Of a DNA stretch of 64,000 nt, positions 51,257 through 59,723 are shown in pieces. This stretch comes from Mesorhizobium sp. WSM4311 (GTDB lineage: Bacteria; Pseudomonadota; Alphaproteobacteria; Rhizobiales; Rhizobiaceae). The stretch spans positions 62,001 to 126,000 of the forward strand of contig NZ_NSFV01000009.1 in NCBI RefSeq assembly GCF_002295115.1. The letters run 5' to 3'. The notes beneath the pieces are model-generated. The model was given only the letters and a program-made list of their open reading frames with translations. It was not told the DNA's origin and ran no database searches. Both the position numbers and the translations under genes were made by a program. Numbering within the stretch: position 1 is the first letter of the stretch; each line of letters begins with the position of its first letter.

Positions 51257-52578
51257 TGCTGGTCGGCCTGCTTGTTCGCCGATTTGGTCGGGTCGATGGT
51301 GTTGTCGACATTGACGGACATGCCGTTGAAGAGGCGGTTCTGACCTGCGGTGACGACCTCGTCGCCGGCCTTCAGCCCTTCGACGATCTCGACCATGCCC
51401 TGATTGCGGCGGCCGGGCTTGACGAAGACCTGCGACAGCACCAGCGCGGGCTTGTCGCCCTCCGCCGCCGGCTTGGCCGGGTCGGTGGCCGGTTTGGTGG
51501 CATCGGAAGCGGTCTTGTCCGCCGGCTTTGTGGCATCGGCGGCAGGCTTCATGGCATCGGCTGGCTTGGCATCCGCCGGCTTGTCGGTAGCCGCCGCGGC
51601 TGGCTTTTCTTCCGGCTTGGCGGGCTGCGCCGGGGCCGTGCCGGCGGGCTTGGCCGGCTGCACCACGAAGATGTAGTCGCCATAAAGGCTGGTGGTCAGC
51701 GCCGTCTGCGGCAGCGTCAGCACGTTCTGCTCCTCGGGCAGTTCGACACGCACCTGGACGAACTGGCCAGGGGTCAGCTTGCCGTCGGGATTGGCGACTT
51801 CCGCCCGGATGTTCACCAGCCGGCTGGACGGGTCGATCTTGGGGTCGATGCCCCGGATCTCGCCGGCAAACGGCATGTCCGCGCCGCTCAAGCCCAGCCG
51901 AACCGTCTGGCCGATCTTGAGCAGCGGCAGCTGCTGTTCGGGGATCGAGAAATCGACCCGCATCGTGTCAAGATCCTGCAGTGTCACCACGGCGGTGCCG
52001 GGCGCCATATACTGCCCGACATCGATCTTCGGAATGCCGACCGTGCCGCCGAAAGGCGCCGTCAGCTGCTTCTGGTCGAGCACGGCCTGCAGCTTGGTGA
52101 CCTGGGACGCCGAAGCCGAGGCCGCCGCACGTGCGGTGTCCAGCGTCGAATCGGAACCGACGCCACGTCTGGTCAGTTCGATCGCGCGGGCCAGCGATGT
52201 CTGATCGAGCGCGGCCTGCGCCTTCTGTGCGTCGAGATCGGCGCGCTCGACGGCATCGTCGAGCTGCAGCAGCACCGCATTGGCCGCCACTTTCTGGTTG
52301 GCATGGAAAAGGATGTCCTTGACGATGCCGGTGGTCTCGACCGTCAGGTCGACGCCGCGCACGGCTCGCACCGTACCGATCGCCTCGACGCCCGGCGTCC
52401 AGCTCGACGGCTTGGCGATGGTCGTTGAAACGGTCGCCGCCGGCGGCTTCATCGTGGCGAAAAACTGCTTGATGCCGTTGTCGCGCAGGAAGTTGAACCC
52501 GACGATGCCGCCGACCACAACGACCAGAACGGCCAGAACGAGAATGATGACGAAGAAACGGAGTATGCGCTTGAACAA
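51253..52578 (-). CDS. RND efflux membrane fusion protein with Ala/Lys/Pro insert
   Basis: About 441 residues from the TTG at 52578, which has GAGGGGAC six bases upstream; the earlier ATG would add 25 odd residues. One N-terminal membrane anchor (FFVIILVLAVLVVVVGGIVGF) is followed by lipoyl, hairpin (AQAALDQTSLARAIELTRRGVGSDSTLDTARAAASA) and barrel domains. Residues about 306-376 are a low-complexity insert rich in PAK/PAD/ATKPA units, not normal for this family, between barrel and membrane-proximal parts. The last segment QVFVKPGRRNQGMVEIVEGLKAGDEVVTAGQNRL is normal. Confidence 0.88.
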   Translation of the reverse strand: MFKRILRFFVIILVLAVLVVVVGGIVGFNFLRDNGIKQFFATMKPPAATVSTTIAKPSSWTPGVEAIGTVRAVRGVDLTVETTGIVKDILFHANQKVAANAVLLQLDDAVERADLDAQKAQAALDQTSLARAIELTRRGVGSDSTLDTARAAASASASQVTKLQAVLDQKQLTAPFGGTVGIPKIDVGQYMAPGTAVVTLQDLDTMRVDFSIPEQQLPLLKIGQTVRLGLSGADMPFAGEIRGIDPKIDPSSRLVNIRAEVANPDGKLTPGQFVQVRVELPEEQNVLTLPQTALTTSLYGDYIFVVQPAKPAGTAPAQPAKPEEKPAAAATDKPADAKPADAMKPAADATKPADKTASDATKPATDPAKPAAEGDKPALVLSQVFVKPGRRNQGMVEIVEGLKAGDEVVTAGQNRLFNGMSVNVDNTIDPTKSANKQADQQ

Positions 52579-52672
52579 GGAAGTCCCCTCAGTCGAAATC
52601 CGGCGCGAAGCGCGGACACCGGGACACATATCGACTGCGGGTCCCGATTTCAAATGGTGGCGGCTTTACTGT

Positions 52673-52686
52673 ACCGTCTGGACGGT
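52673..52686. promoter_or_regulatory. Putative TetR operator of the efflux locus
   Basis: ACCGTC-N2-GACGGT, a perfect palindrome with a two-base centre, between the leftward pump operon and the rightward TetR gene. A regulator bound here would control both. Confidence 0.65.
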
Positions 52687-52723
52687 CTTGTCAATTGGGC
52701 CTAAGCTTGCGAAGGGAGGCGCC

Positions 52724-53293
52724 ATGAGAGCCCAACGACGGAACTCGCGCGAGAAGATACTCGCGGCGGCGGCTGATGTTGCCCGGGAATCCGGGCCCGG
52801 CAGCCTGTCGCTGGATGCCGTCGCCAGCCGCGCCGGTGTGTCCAAGGGTGGGTTGCTCTACAATTTCCCAACCAAGGCCAAATTGATGCAGGGGCTGGTC
52901 GAAGGCTATCTGCGTGATTTCGAGCAGGCGCTGGAGACCGCCAACAGCAACGACGATGGTAAAAATCCGCTCGCCGTCTACATCAGGCTGTCGGCCGATG
53001 ATTGCGAGGAAAAGCGACCCTCGGCCTCATGGATCTTTTCGGCGATCGCCGAGGATCCCGATTTCATGACGCCGATAAAGACATTCAAGCGGCAGCTTTT
53101 CGAACGGCTGAAGGGCGAAACATCAGATCTCAAATCGCTGCTGGTCTGTTACCTCGCCATCGAGGGGCTGCGCAGCATGAACCTTTTCGATTCCGATGTG
53201 CTGTCGAAGGACGAACGGGAACTGCTGGTGGCGTCGCTGCTGGAGATCGCCAGTTCGCCCGATGCCCACCAAGCTTCCGGGACGCAATCTTGA
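52724..53293 (+). CDS. TetR-family repressor of the efflux pump
   Basis: A 189-residue regulator with an N-terminal HTH (about 10-55; REKILAAAADVARESGPGSLSLDAVASRAGVSKGGLLYNFPTKAKL) and a helical ligand domain with TetR_C-type YLAIEGLRSMNLF. AAGGGAGG precedes the ATG at 52724. Divergence from the pump operon across a palindrome is the usual arrangement for a local repressor. The inducer is unknown, presumably a pump substrate. Confidence 0.86.
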   Translation: MRAQRRNSREKILAAAADVARESGPGSLSLDAVASRAGVSKGGLLYNFPTKAKLMQGLVEGYLRDFEQALETANSNDDGKNPLAVYIRLSADDCEEKRPSASWIFSAIAEDPDFMTPIKTFKRQLFERLKGETSDLKSLLVCYLAIEGLRSMNLFDSDVLSKDERELLVASLLEIASSPDAHQASGTQS

Positions 53294-53332
53294 CGGCTTT
53301 CCGCCGGCAGGCACCGGGTTTCCGTCGCAGAC

Positions 53333-54406
53333 TCAAAGAGCCTTGCCGGTGTCAGGATCGAAGAGCCGCAGCGCGTTCTCGCTGAAGGCGAAGCTTGCCG
53401 CCTGACCTTTCGCGACGCGGGACGCCGGTGGCAGGCAGGCCGTCAGCCGCTGTGTGCCGATCCGTGCGGTGGTGACCAGTTCGGGACCGGTCAACTCGAC
53501 GACTTCTATTTCCACCGGCAGTGACGGCGCGGTCGCATCCGCGGCGACCCGCAATGCTTCGGGCCTGATGCCGACCACAACCCGCGCTCCGTCCAACACC
53601 ATGTCGCGGAAATGGGCGGGCAAGGGCAGGCTCGCCTTGGCGCCATCGATGGCCAGCATGGTCCCTTGAACCGTCGCCTGCAGCATGTTCATCGACGGCG
53701 CGCCGACAAAGCCGGCGACATAGAGCGTTGCCGGCTCGTTGTAGATCTCCTCGGGCGTGCCGAGTTGCTCGATCCTGCCGTCGCGCATCACCGCGATGCG
53801 GCTCGCCAGCGTCATTGCCTCGATCTGGTCGTGGGTGACGTAGACGACGGTTGTCTGCAGCATCTGGTGCAGGCGCTTCAGCTCGGTGCGCATCTCCAGG
53901 CGCAGCTTGGCGTCGAGATTGGACAAAGGCTCGTCGAAGAGGAAGACCTGCGGCTTGCGCACCAGTGCCCTGCCGATGGCGACGCGCTGGCGCTGGCCGC
54001 CGGAAAGCTGGCTCGGCTTGCGGTCGAGCAGGGCTTCGATCTGCAGCAGTCTTGCCGCCTCGGCCACCGCCTTTTCGCGCTCGTCGGCGGCGACGCCGCG
54101 CATTTCCAGCCCGAAGCCGATATTACGGCGCACGGTCAGGTTCGGATACAGCGCGTAGGACTGGAAGACCATGGCGATGTCGCGGTTCTTGGGGTGAACG
54201 CCAAGGATCGAGCGGCCGCCGATCAGTACGTCGCCGCTCGTCGCTTCGGCGAGGCCGGCGATGATGTTGAGAAGCGTTGACTTTCCGCAACCCGACGAGC
54301 CGAGCAGCACCAGGAATTCGCCGCTCTGCAGCGCGATGTCGATGCCTTTGAGCGTTTCGACGCTGCCGTAATTCTTGCGGACGTTGCGGATTTCAAGCGC
54401 GCTCAT
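53333..54406 (-). CDS. MalK/UgpC-type sugar ABC transporter ATP-binding protein
   Basis: A 357-residue ATPase from the ATG at 54406. Walker A GSSGCGKST near 38, signature LSGGQRQRVAIGRALVRKP near 134, Walker B VFLFDEPLSNLDAKLR near 155, YVTHDQIEAMTLASRIAVM near 187, and a C-terminal TOBE domain (VVVGIRPEALRV). It overlaps the upstream kinase gene by 14 bases, so it is the last gene of the operon with the two permeases and binding protein. Confidence 0.9.
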   Translation of the reverse strand: MSALEIRNVRKNYGSVETLKGIDIALQSGEFLVLLGSSGCGKSTLLNIIAGLAEATSGDVLIGGRSILGVHPKNRDIAMVFQSYALYPNLTVRRNIGFGLEMRGVAADEREKAVAEAARLLQIEALLDRKPSQLSGGQRQRVAIGRALVRKPQVFLFDEPLSNLDAKLRLEMRTELKRLHQMLQTTVVYVTHDQIEAMTLASRIAVMRDGRIEQLGTPEEIYNEPATLYVAGFVGAPSMNMLQATVQGTMLAIDGAKASLPLPAHFRDMVLDGARVVVGIRPEALRVAADATAPSLPVEIEVVELTGPELVTTARIGTQRLTACLPPASRVAKGQAASFAFSENALRLFDPDTGKAL

Positions 54407-55334
54407 GCGTGGCTTCCCTTGGATGCACCGGTTCGCCGTAGTTACGGGGCAAGGTTGATATGGCGCGCGACGCCACCTGCGTCGCGGCTGCAAGCGAGGC
54501 GGTCAGCGTCTGGTCCTGCGCCAGTGCGGCCAGGAAGGCCGCATTGAAAACATCGCCGGCGCCGATCGTGTCGATGACCTTGACGTCCGGCGCGGTCGCC
54601 GTGACCAGCGCTCCGCCCGGCCCGATGGCGACCGCCCCTTCGGGGCCGCGCTTGGCGACGGCGGTCGCGCCCTTCTTCATGCTGGACTGGATTTGCCGCG
54701 CGGCCTCGACCGGATCGGGCAGGCCGGCCAGGGTCACGGTCTCCACCTCGTTGAACAAAGCAAGGTCGCAACGCGCGAGCCAGGTGCGGGCCGCCTTGCA
54801 GTTCGCCGGGGTCCAGCCCTCAATCGGCCAGCCGGTGTCCAGCGCCACAGCTATGTCGTGCCCGCTCGCCCAGTCGAAGAACGCGTCGTAGTCGCGGGTC
54901 AGATCATCGGTGAGGAAGGAGCCGCACAGCAACGCATAGCCGCCGGTGAGGCGCTTGCCGTCGAGCACCGAAAATACGTCGGCAAGGCTGAAGCGAGGCA
55001 GGTGGCCACGCGTGGTGAAAAACGTCCTTTCGCCGTCGGGATGGGTCATGCCGACCGAAAGCGTCGTGCTCTCCGGGCGCACCGGCCATTTGTCGGCGCG
55101 GGCGCCGAACGCCTCACGCAGCCAGCGGCCGAACTGGTCGTCGCCGACATTGGCGGCGATCTCGAAATCAATGCCCAGCGCCTGCCAGGCGAGCCCGGTG
55201 TTGCCGGCCTGTCCACCAACGCGCAGATCGTCGTGATCGACGACGGTTTCCGTGCCTGCCTTCGGCCATGGCGCGACCGGGCCGACAATCAGGTCGACAT
55301 TGACATTGCCGATCACCGCGAGCGGACGCATCAC
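54393..55334 (-). CDS. PfkB-family carbohydrate kinase
   Basis: A 313-residue ribokinase-fold enzyme. N-terminal AVIGNVNVDLIVGPVAPWPKAGTETVVDHDDLRVGGQAGNTGLAWQALG carries the first PfkB motif, and VIDTIGAGDVFNAAFLAAL the second, with the catalytic Asp in GAGD. It presumably phosphorylates the imported sugar or its derivative. It overlaps the SIS gene by four bases and the ATPase gene by 14. With a SIS-domain partner the pair resembles the FrlD/FrlB logic of fructosamine use, but this is inference. Confidence 0.88.
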   Translation of the reverse strand: MMRPLAVIGNVNVDLIVGPVAPWPKAGTETVVDHDDLRVGGQAGNTGLAWQALGIDFEIAANVGDDQFGRWLREAFGARADKWPVRPESTTLSVGMTHPDGERTFFTTRGHLPRFSLADVFSVLDGKRLTGGYALLCGSFLTDDLTRDYDAFFDWASGHDIAVALDTGWPIEGWTPANCKAARTWLARCDLALFNEVETVTLAGLPDPVEAARQIQSSMKKGATAVAKRGPEGAVAIGPGGALVTATAPDVKVIDTIGAGDVFNAAFLAALAQDQTLTASLAAATQVASRAISTLPRNYGEPVHPREATHERA

Positions 55335-56353
55335 TCGCTCCTGGTGATCTTGGTCGAGCGCACGGGCGTGCCGGCATTGTCGACGCGGCTGTCGGCGAAG
55401 GCGATCATCAGGCGCTGTGCCACCGGCAGCATGGCGAAGATCGCGGCGAGACCCGAAGCCGGCTTGAACGAGAGCGTGACAGCGCCCGCGACCGGCGATT
55501 GTCCGGAGGCGTCGAAGATGATCAGCGGCGCGCCGGCGTCGGCCACGGAAAGGGCCATCGCCGTCACCAGTTCCGCCGTCGGATCGTTGCCGCGAAACAG
55601 GATGACGCCGATTTTTGGGCCGAGCATCTCCATCGGTCCGTGCCGCAACTGGCCGCCTTCGAGCGAGAAGCAGGGCAGCCGCGACAGTTCGGTGAGGCCG
55701 AGCGCCAGCGCCTCGGCCACGCCTTGCAGGCGGCGGCCGGAGGTGACGATGGTCGTCACCTCCTCCAGCGCTGCGAGCGCTTGCGTGATGTCATTGTCCT
55801 GCTTCTGATCCAGTGCGACAAGAGCGGCACTTGGGTCCTCACCCAACGCGGCCAGGATGGCCAGATGCAAGGCGAAGGTCACGGTCAGGCTGCGGGTGGC
55901 GGCGAAGGCCAGTTCGGTGCCGCCGGCGCCGACCAGGCAAGGCGCGGTGCGGGCGAGAAAGGAGCCGCCCTCGAGCGTCAGACCGAAAATATCAGCAGTG
56001 CTTCCAGCTTCCGCAAACCACCTGACGACCTCCGCGCTCTCGCCGGACTGCGAGGTGACGAGCACCGTCCTGTCGTCCAGCGGCACCGGCTGGCCGAGCT
56101 GTTCCGAGAGCGGCAGTGCCAGCGCATCGATGCCGAGCGCGCGATAAAGCGGTTCGACGGCGCGCCCGACGGCATGCGAGCCGCCCATGCCGAGCAGCAG
56201 CAGCCGGCCGGTCTTCCCGATCGAGGCTGCGACCTGAGCCGCCATCGCAGCGTTGTTCTCGAACGAAGCACGCGCATCCGCATGCTGGCGCGCCATTTCG
56301 CGGTCGATGGCGACCAGTCCGGCCGGTCGAATTCTTGTTGCAGTCATCGTCAT
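55331..56353 (-). CDS. SIS-domain sugar isomerase/deglycase
   Basis: A 340-residue protein with two SIS domains of the GlmS/AgaS/FrlB type. First half: LLLLGMGGSHAVGRAVEPLYRAL and VTSQSGESAEVVRWF; second half: VTSGRRLQGVAEALALGLTELSRLPCFSLEGGQLRHGPMEML, where the HGP motif is typical. It has no glutaminase domain. It likely isomerises or deglycates a phosphorylated amino sugar or Amadori product. Its ATG overlaps the MalG-like stop (ATGA). Confidence 0.86.
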   Translation of the reverse strand: MTMTATRIRPAGLVAIDREMARQHADARASFENNAAMAAQVAASIGKTGRLLLLGMGGSHAVGRAVEPLYRALGIDALALPLSEQLGQPVPLDDRTVLVTSQSGESAEVVRWFAEAGSTADIFGLTLEGGSFLARTAPCLVGAGGTELAFAATRSLTVTFALHLAILAALGEDPSAALVALDQKQDNDITQALAALEEVTTIVTSGRRLQGVAEALALGLTELSRLPCFSLEGGQLRHGPMEMLGPKIGVILFRGNDPTAELVTAMALSVADAGAPLIIFDASGQSPVAGAVTLSFKPASGLAAIFAMLPVAQRLMIAFADSRVDNAGTPVRSTKITRSE

Positions 56354-57195
56354 CCTTTCACACCGCCGCTGGTCAGGCCCGAGATCAGCGCCCGCTGCAT
56401 GACGAGGCCGATCAGCACCGGCGGCAAAGCGGCCAGCACGCCGGCGGTGGCGATCAGCCCGTAGTCGGAAACACGGCCGCCGGCCAAATCGGCGATGGCG
56501 ACGGTCAAGGTCTTGGCACGCTGGTCGGAAGTGAACAGCAGCGCATAGAAGAATTCGTCCCAGGCAAGCAGCACGGCAAACAGCGCCGATGTCGCCATCA
56601 CTGGTGCCGCCAGCGGCAGCGTGATGATGCGTAGCGTCTGGAACAGGCCGGCGCCGTCGATCATCGCCGCCGCCTCGATCTCGCGCGGGATCGAGTCAAA
56701 GCCGGATTTCATCAGCCAGGTGGTGAAGGGCGCCAATATGGTCAGATAGACCAGCGCCAGGCCGAAGACATTGTTGAGCAGGCCGAGATGCGACAGACCC
56801 ATATAGAGCGGCACTGCGAGCGCCACCGGCGGCAGCATGTAGGTGGCGATGACCATCGACAGCGACCAGCCGATCGCCGGCGTGCGCGACACCGCCCAGC
56901 CGGCGGGGATCGCCAGGGCCAACGCTGCCAGCGTCGCCATGCCAGCGATCTCCAGGCTGTTGCGCAGCGACGAGGTGAAGGCCGCGCCGGCGCTGTTTTC
57001 GGCGGTCGACAGCAATGTCTGGTAGCGCGAGAAGTCGGCAGCCTGCGGCCACCAGCGCAGCGGCTTGGCGGCGAGATCGGCGGCCGGCGAAATGCTCATG
57101 ATGAACAGCCAGGCGATCGGCGCCAGGATGATGGCGGCGAGCAGCAGCGCGCAGGCATAGATGAACATGGTGAAGGCGGAGCTTCTGCGTTCCAT
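56350..57195 (-). CDS. MalG-type sugar ABC transporter permease
   Basis: A 281-residue permease with about six helices, starting FIYACALLLAAIILAPIAWLFIMSISP. The coupling loop is DSIPREIEAAAMIDGAGLFQTLRIITLPLAAPVMATSALFAVLLAWDEFFYALLF. Its ATG overlaps the MalF stop (TGATG). Confidence 0.9.
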   Translation of the reverse strand: MERRSSAFTMFIYACALLLAAIILAPIAWLFIMSISPAADLAAKPLRWWPQAADFSRYQTLLSTAENSAGAAFTSSLRNSLEIAGMATLAALALAIPAGWAVSRTPAIGWSLSMVIATYMLPPVALAVPLYMGLSHLGLLNNVFGLALVYLTILAPFTTWLMKSGFDSIPREIEAAAMIDGAGLFQTLRIITLPLAAPVMATSALFAVLLAWDEFFYALLFTSDQRAKTLTVAIADLAGGRVSDYGLIATAGVLAALPPVLIGLVMQRALISGLTSGGVKG

Positions 57196-58079
57196 CAGAC
57201 GGCACTCCCGGCGGTCTTCTTCACCAATGCCGCATAGGCGACGGCGAGCACGGTGACGAGCAAGGTGACGATCAGCGCCAGCGACGCGCCGGAGCCGGCG
57301 CGCTGGAAAGAGAAGGCTTCCTGGTAAACGAGGATCGACAGCGTGCGCGTGCTGTTTGCCGGGCCGCCGCGGGTCATCACCCAGATGATGTCGAAGACCT
57401 TGAAGGCCTCGATGGTGCGCAGCACCAGCGCCACCATCAGCGGGCCGGCGAGATAGGGCAGGATGACGAAGCGGAAGCGGTTGAACGGTCCCGCGCCATC
57501 GACAAGCGAGGCGGCGGTGATGTCGCGCGGCACCGCCTGCAAAGCGGCGAGCGCGATCAGCGCCACCAGCGGAAAGTTCTTCCAGCAGTCGGCGACGATC
57601 AGCGCCGTCAGCGCCGTTCCCGGCTCACCCAGCCAGGAGCGGTAGGCGTCGATGAGATTGAGTTGCGTCAGCGCGGCGTTCAGCGCGCCATATTCGGGAT
57701 TGTAAATCAGCCGCCACAGCGTGGCGTTGACCACGGTCGGCAATGCCCAGGGCAGGATCATCAAGGCGCGCAGGACGGCGCGGCCGTGGAACTGCTGATT
57801 GAGCAGCAAGGCGGCGAGAACGCCGATCACCATTTCGGCGGCCACCGAAATGACGGCGAACAGCGTCGTGGTGACCAGCGTGCGCGAGAAATTCGAGCTC
57901 GACAGCATGTTGGCGTAATTGTCGAAGCCGACGTAATTGCCGCCAGTGCCGACCAGCTTGGCGTCGGTGAAGGAAAGACCGACCGTATCGACCAGCGGCC
58001 AGCCGATGACGGCGACCATGACCACGAGCAGCGGCAGCATCAGCAACCAGGCACGGGTCGTCATCCAGGTGCTCGACAT
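57195..58079 (-). CDS. MalF-type sugar ABC transporter permease
   Basis: A 294-residue permease with about six helices, starting WLLMLPLLVVMVAVIGWPLVDTVGLSFTD. The coupling loop is VPRDITAASLVDGAGPFNRFRFVILPYLAGPLMVALVLRTIEAFKVFDIIWVMTRGGP. It follows the binding-protein gene after a 185-base gap containing a repeat hairpin. Confidence 0.9.
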   Translation of the reverse strand: MSSTWMTTRAWLLMLPLLVVMVAVIGWPLVDTVGLSFTDAKLVGTGGNYVGFDNYANMLSSSNFSRTLVTTTLFAVISVAAEMVIGVLAALLLNQQFHGRAVLRALMILPWALPTVVNATLWRLIYNPEYGALNAALTQLNLIDAYRSWLGEPGTALTALIVADCWKNFPLVALIALAALQAVPRDITAASLVDGAGPFNRFRFVILPYLAGPLMVALVLRTIEAFKVFDIIWVMTRGGPANSTRTLSILVYQEAFSFQRAGSGASLALIVTLLVTVLAVAYAALVKKTAGSAV

Positions 58080-58133
58080 CAGAGCAGCCTCTCTTCATTC
58101 ATGGTGATTTCAGACATAGCACGGGCGGCACTC

Positions 58134-58181
58134 GCGCATGACCCCGGAAGTCGGAACCGACTTCCGGAAAGGATCATGCGC
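58134..58181. repeat. Intergenic repeat family A-like hairpin, copy 3
   Basis: GCGCATGACC ... CCGGAAGTCGG-AA-CCGACTTCCGG ... GGATCATGCGC: an 11-bp perfect inner stem flanked by GCATGA/TCATGC arms like those of repeat A. It lies between the binding-protein gene and the MalF gene, where it may lower expression of the downstream genes relative to the binding protein. Confidence 0.7.
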
Positions 58182-58264
58182 AAGATCAGAAGTGCTACAG
58201 CGTCCTTTGCGCGTCCAAGGGACGGGCGGCCCTGTAGTGCCGCCCGCAACTGGAGAACAATGCC

Positions 58265-59503
58265 TCAGAGGCCACTGTTTTGCGCGGCGGTCTTCAGGGC
58301 GTCTTCCGGCGACGATTGGCCAAGCAGCGATTCCTGGATGGCCTGCTGCAGCGCGGTCGACAGTTCCTGGTATTTCGGCGTGGTCGGACGCGGATACATG
58401 GCGGCGAGGCCGAGCTTGGCGGCGGCGATCAGCTCTTCCTGGCCCTTGGTGACGGCCGGGTCGTCATAGGACGAGGCCCAGATCGGCAGCGACAGCTTGG
58501 CGTACTGGTTCTGCGTCGCCTGCGAGGTCATGTATTCGATGTATTTCCAGGCTTCGTCCGGATGCTTCGAGACCGCGGTGACGCCGAGGCCCATCGACCC
58601 GTTGACGGCCGACACCTCGCTGATGCCGGTGACACCCGGCGCCGGCACCACGCCGACCTTGCCCGCGACCTTCGAGTCCTTCGGATCGTTGGCCATGTTG
58701 TACATGTAGGTCCAGTTGAGCGCGAAGGCGGCGTCGCCGTTTTCGAAGACCTTGCGCACGTCCTCTTCCAGGAATTCCTTGGAATTCGGGTTGGTGAGGC
58801 CGGACTTGTAGCTGTCGACCATGTATTTCAGCGCCGAGAGGCCGCCGCCATTCTGGAAGTCCGGCTTGCCGTCCTTGAGGAAGTCGCCGCCATAGGCGCT
58901 GACCAGCGTGGTGTAGTCGCAGATCGCGGCCTCGGCCTGCGACCAGCTCCAGGCGATCGGCGTCTTCAGCAGGCCCTTGTCCTGGATGGTCTTGGCCTGC
59001 GCGCCAAGCTCTTCCCAGGTCTTCGGCGGCGTCTTGATGCCGGCCTTTTCCAGGATGTCCTTGTTGTAGAACAGGTATTTGGTGTCGAGAATCCACGGCA
59101 TGCCATAGTATTTGCCGTCGTACTGGACCGTGGTCCAGGCGCCGGGCAGCACGCCCTTCTTCATGTCGTCGGTGATCTTCGACGAAACGTCGACCAGCAC
59201 CTTGTTGGTGGCGTATTCGGCCGGCCAGATGACGTCGAACAGCACGACGTCGTAGCCGCCGCCCGAACCCTGGGCCAGCACGGTTTTGTCGTGCAGGCCT
59301 TCGTAGGGAACGAATTCGAGATTGACCTTGACGTCAGGATTGGCCTTGGTGAAGGCGTCCGTCATGGCGCGCACGTCGGCCTCGCTGTAGGCGGCCTGCG
59401 CCATGAACAGCGCATTGAGCGTCGTTTCGGCGAAAGCGTGAGGGACGAGCAGTCCTCCGGCGAAGACCGCGCCGACCAGTGTCTTGGTGATTGTCTTAAG
59501 CAT
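58265..59503 (-). CDS. Sugar ABC transporter substrate-binding protein
   Basis: A 412-residue binding protein of the cluster-B/D (MalE/UgpB) type from the ATG at 59503, with GGGAGAAGAAG upstream; the longer frame is unlikely. A signal peptide ends near PHAFA. Landmarks are ANPDVKVNLEFVPYEGLHDK, WPAEYATNKVLVDVSS, WILDTKYLFYNKDILEKAGIKTPPKTWEEL and FALNWTYMYN. It heads the operon and is divergent from the ROK gene across a perfect palindrome. The sugar is unknown. Confidence 0.88.
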   Translation of the reverse strand: MLKTITKTLVGAVFAGGLLVPHAFAETTLNALFMAQAAYSEADVRAMTDAFTKANPDVKVNLEFVPYEGLHDKTVLAQGSGGGYDVVLFDVIWPAEYATNKVLVDVSSKITDDMKKGVLPGAWTTVQYDGKYYGMPWILDTKYLFYNKDILEKAGIKTPPKTWEELGAQAKTIQDKGLLKTPIAWSWSQAEAAICDYTTLVSAYGGDFLKDGKPDFQNGGGLSALKYMVDSYKSGLTNPNSKEFLEEDVRKVFENGDAAFALNWTYMYNMANDPKDSKVAGKVGVVPAPGVTGISEVSAVNGSMGLGVTAVSKHPDEAWKYIEYMTSQATQNQYAKLSLPIWASSYDDPAVTKGQEELIAAAKLGLAAMYPRPTTPKYQELSTALQQAIQESLLGQSSPEDALKTAAQNSGL

Positions 59504-59656
59504 CTTCTTCTCCCATTTCCGGCGTTGACGGGCCGGCGATGCGGGCGTTTCGCTTCGCCTTCCCGGATCCATGTCGCGTGACCTGATGCTTACCCGGCTG
59601 ACCGGTGGCGACAGGCGGAAGCCCTTGGCCATCTTGTTCTGGGACATTCAGTTTGC

Positions 59657-59681
59657 ATTAAGTCAACTCGCTTGACTTAAT
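59657..59681. promoter_or_regulatory. Putative ROK operator
   Basis: ATTAAGTCAA, 5-base centre, TTGACTTAAT: a perfect 10-5-10 inverted repeat between the binding-protein gene and the ROK gene. TTGACT within it could also serve as a -35 element. The 5-base spacer matches the elements at 4282 and 4366. Confidence 0.75.
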
Positions 59682-59723
59682 TAGTCGATCAATATTCTAA
59701 TGGAGTCAAGAGGGGAAAAGCCG

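Noticed and set aside
48998..51343. Plus-strand open frame of 781 codons opposite the RND pump
   Set aside because: Translation is Arg/His/Asp-rich shadow sequence; the RND gene on the other strand is unambiguous.
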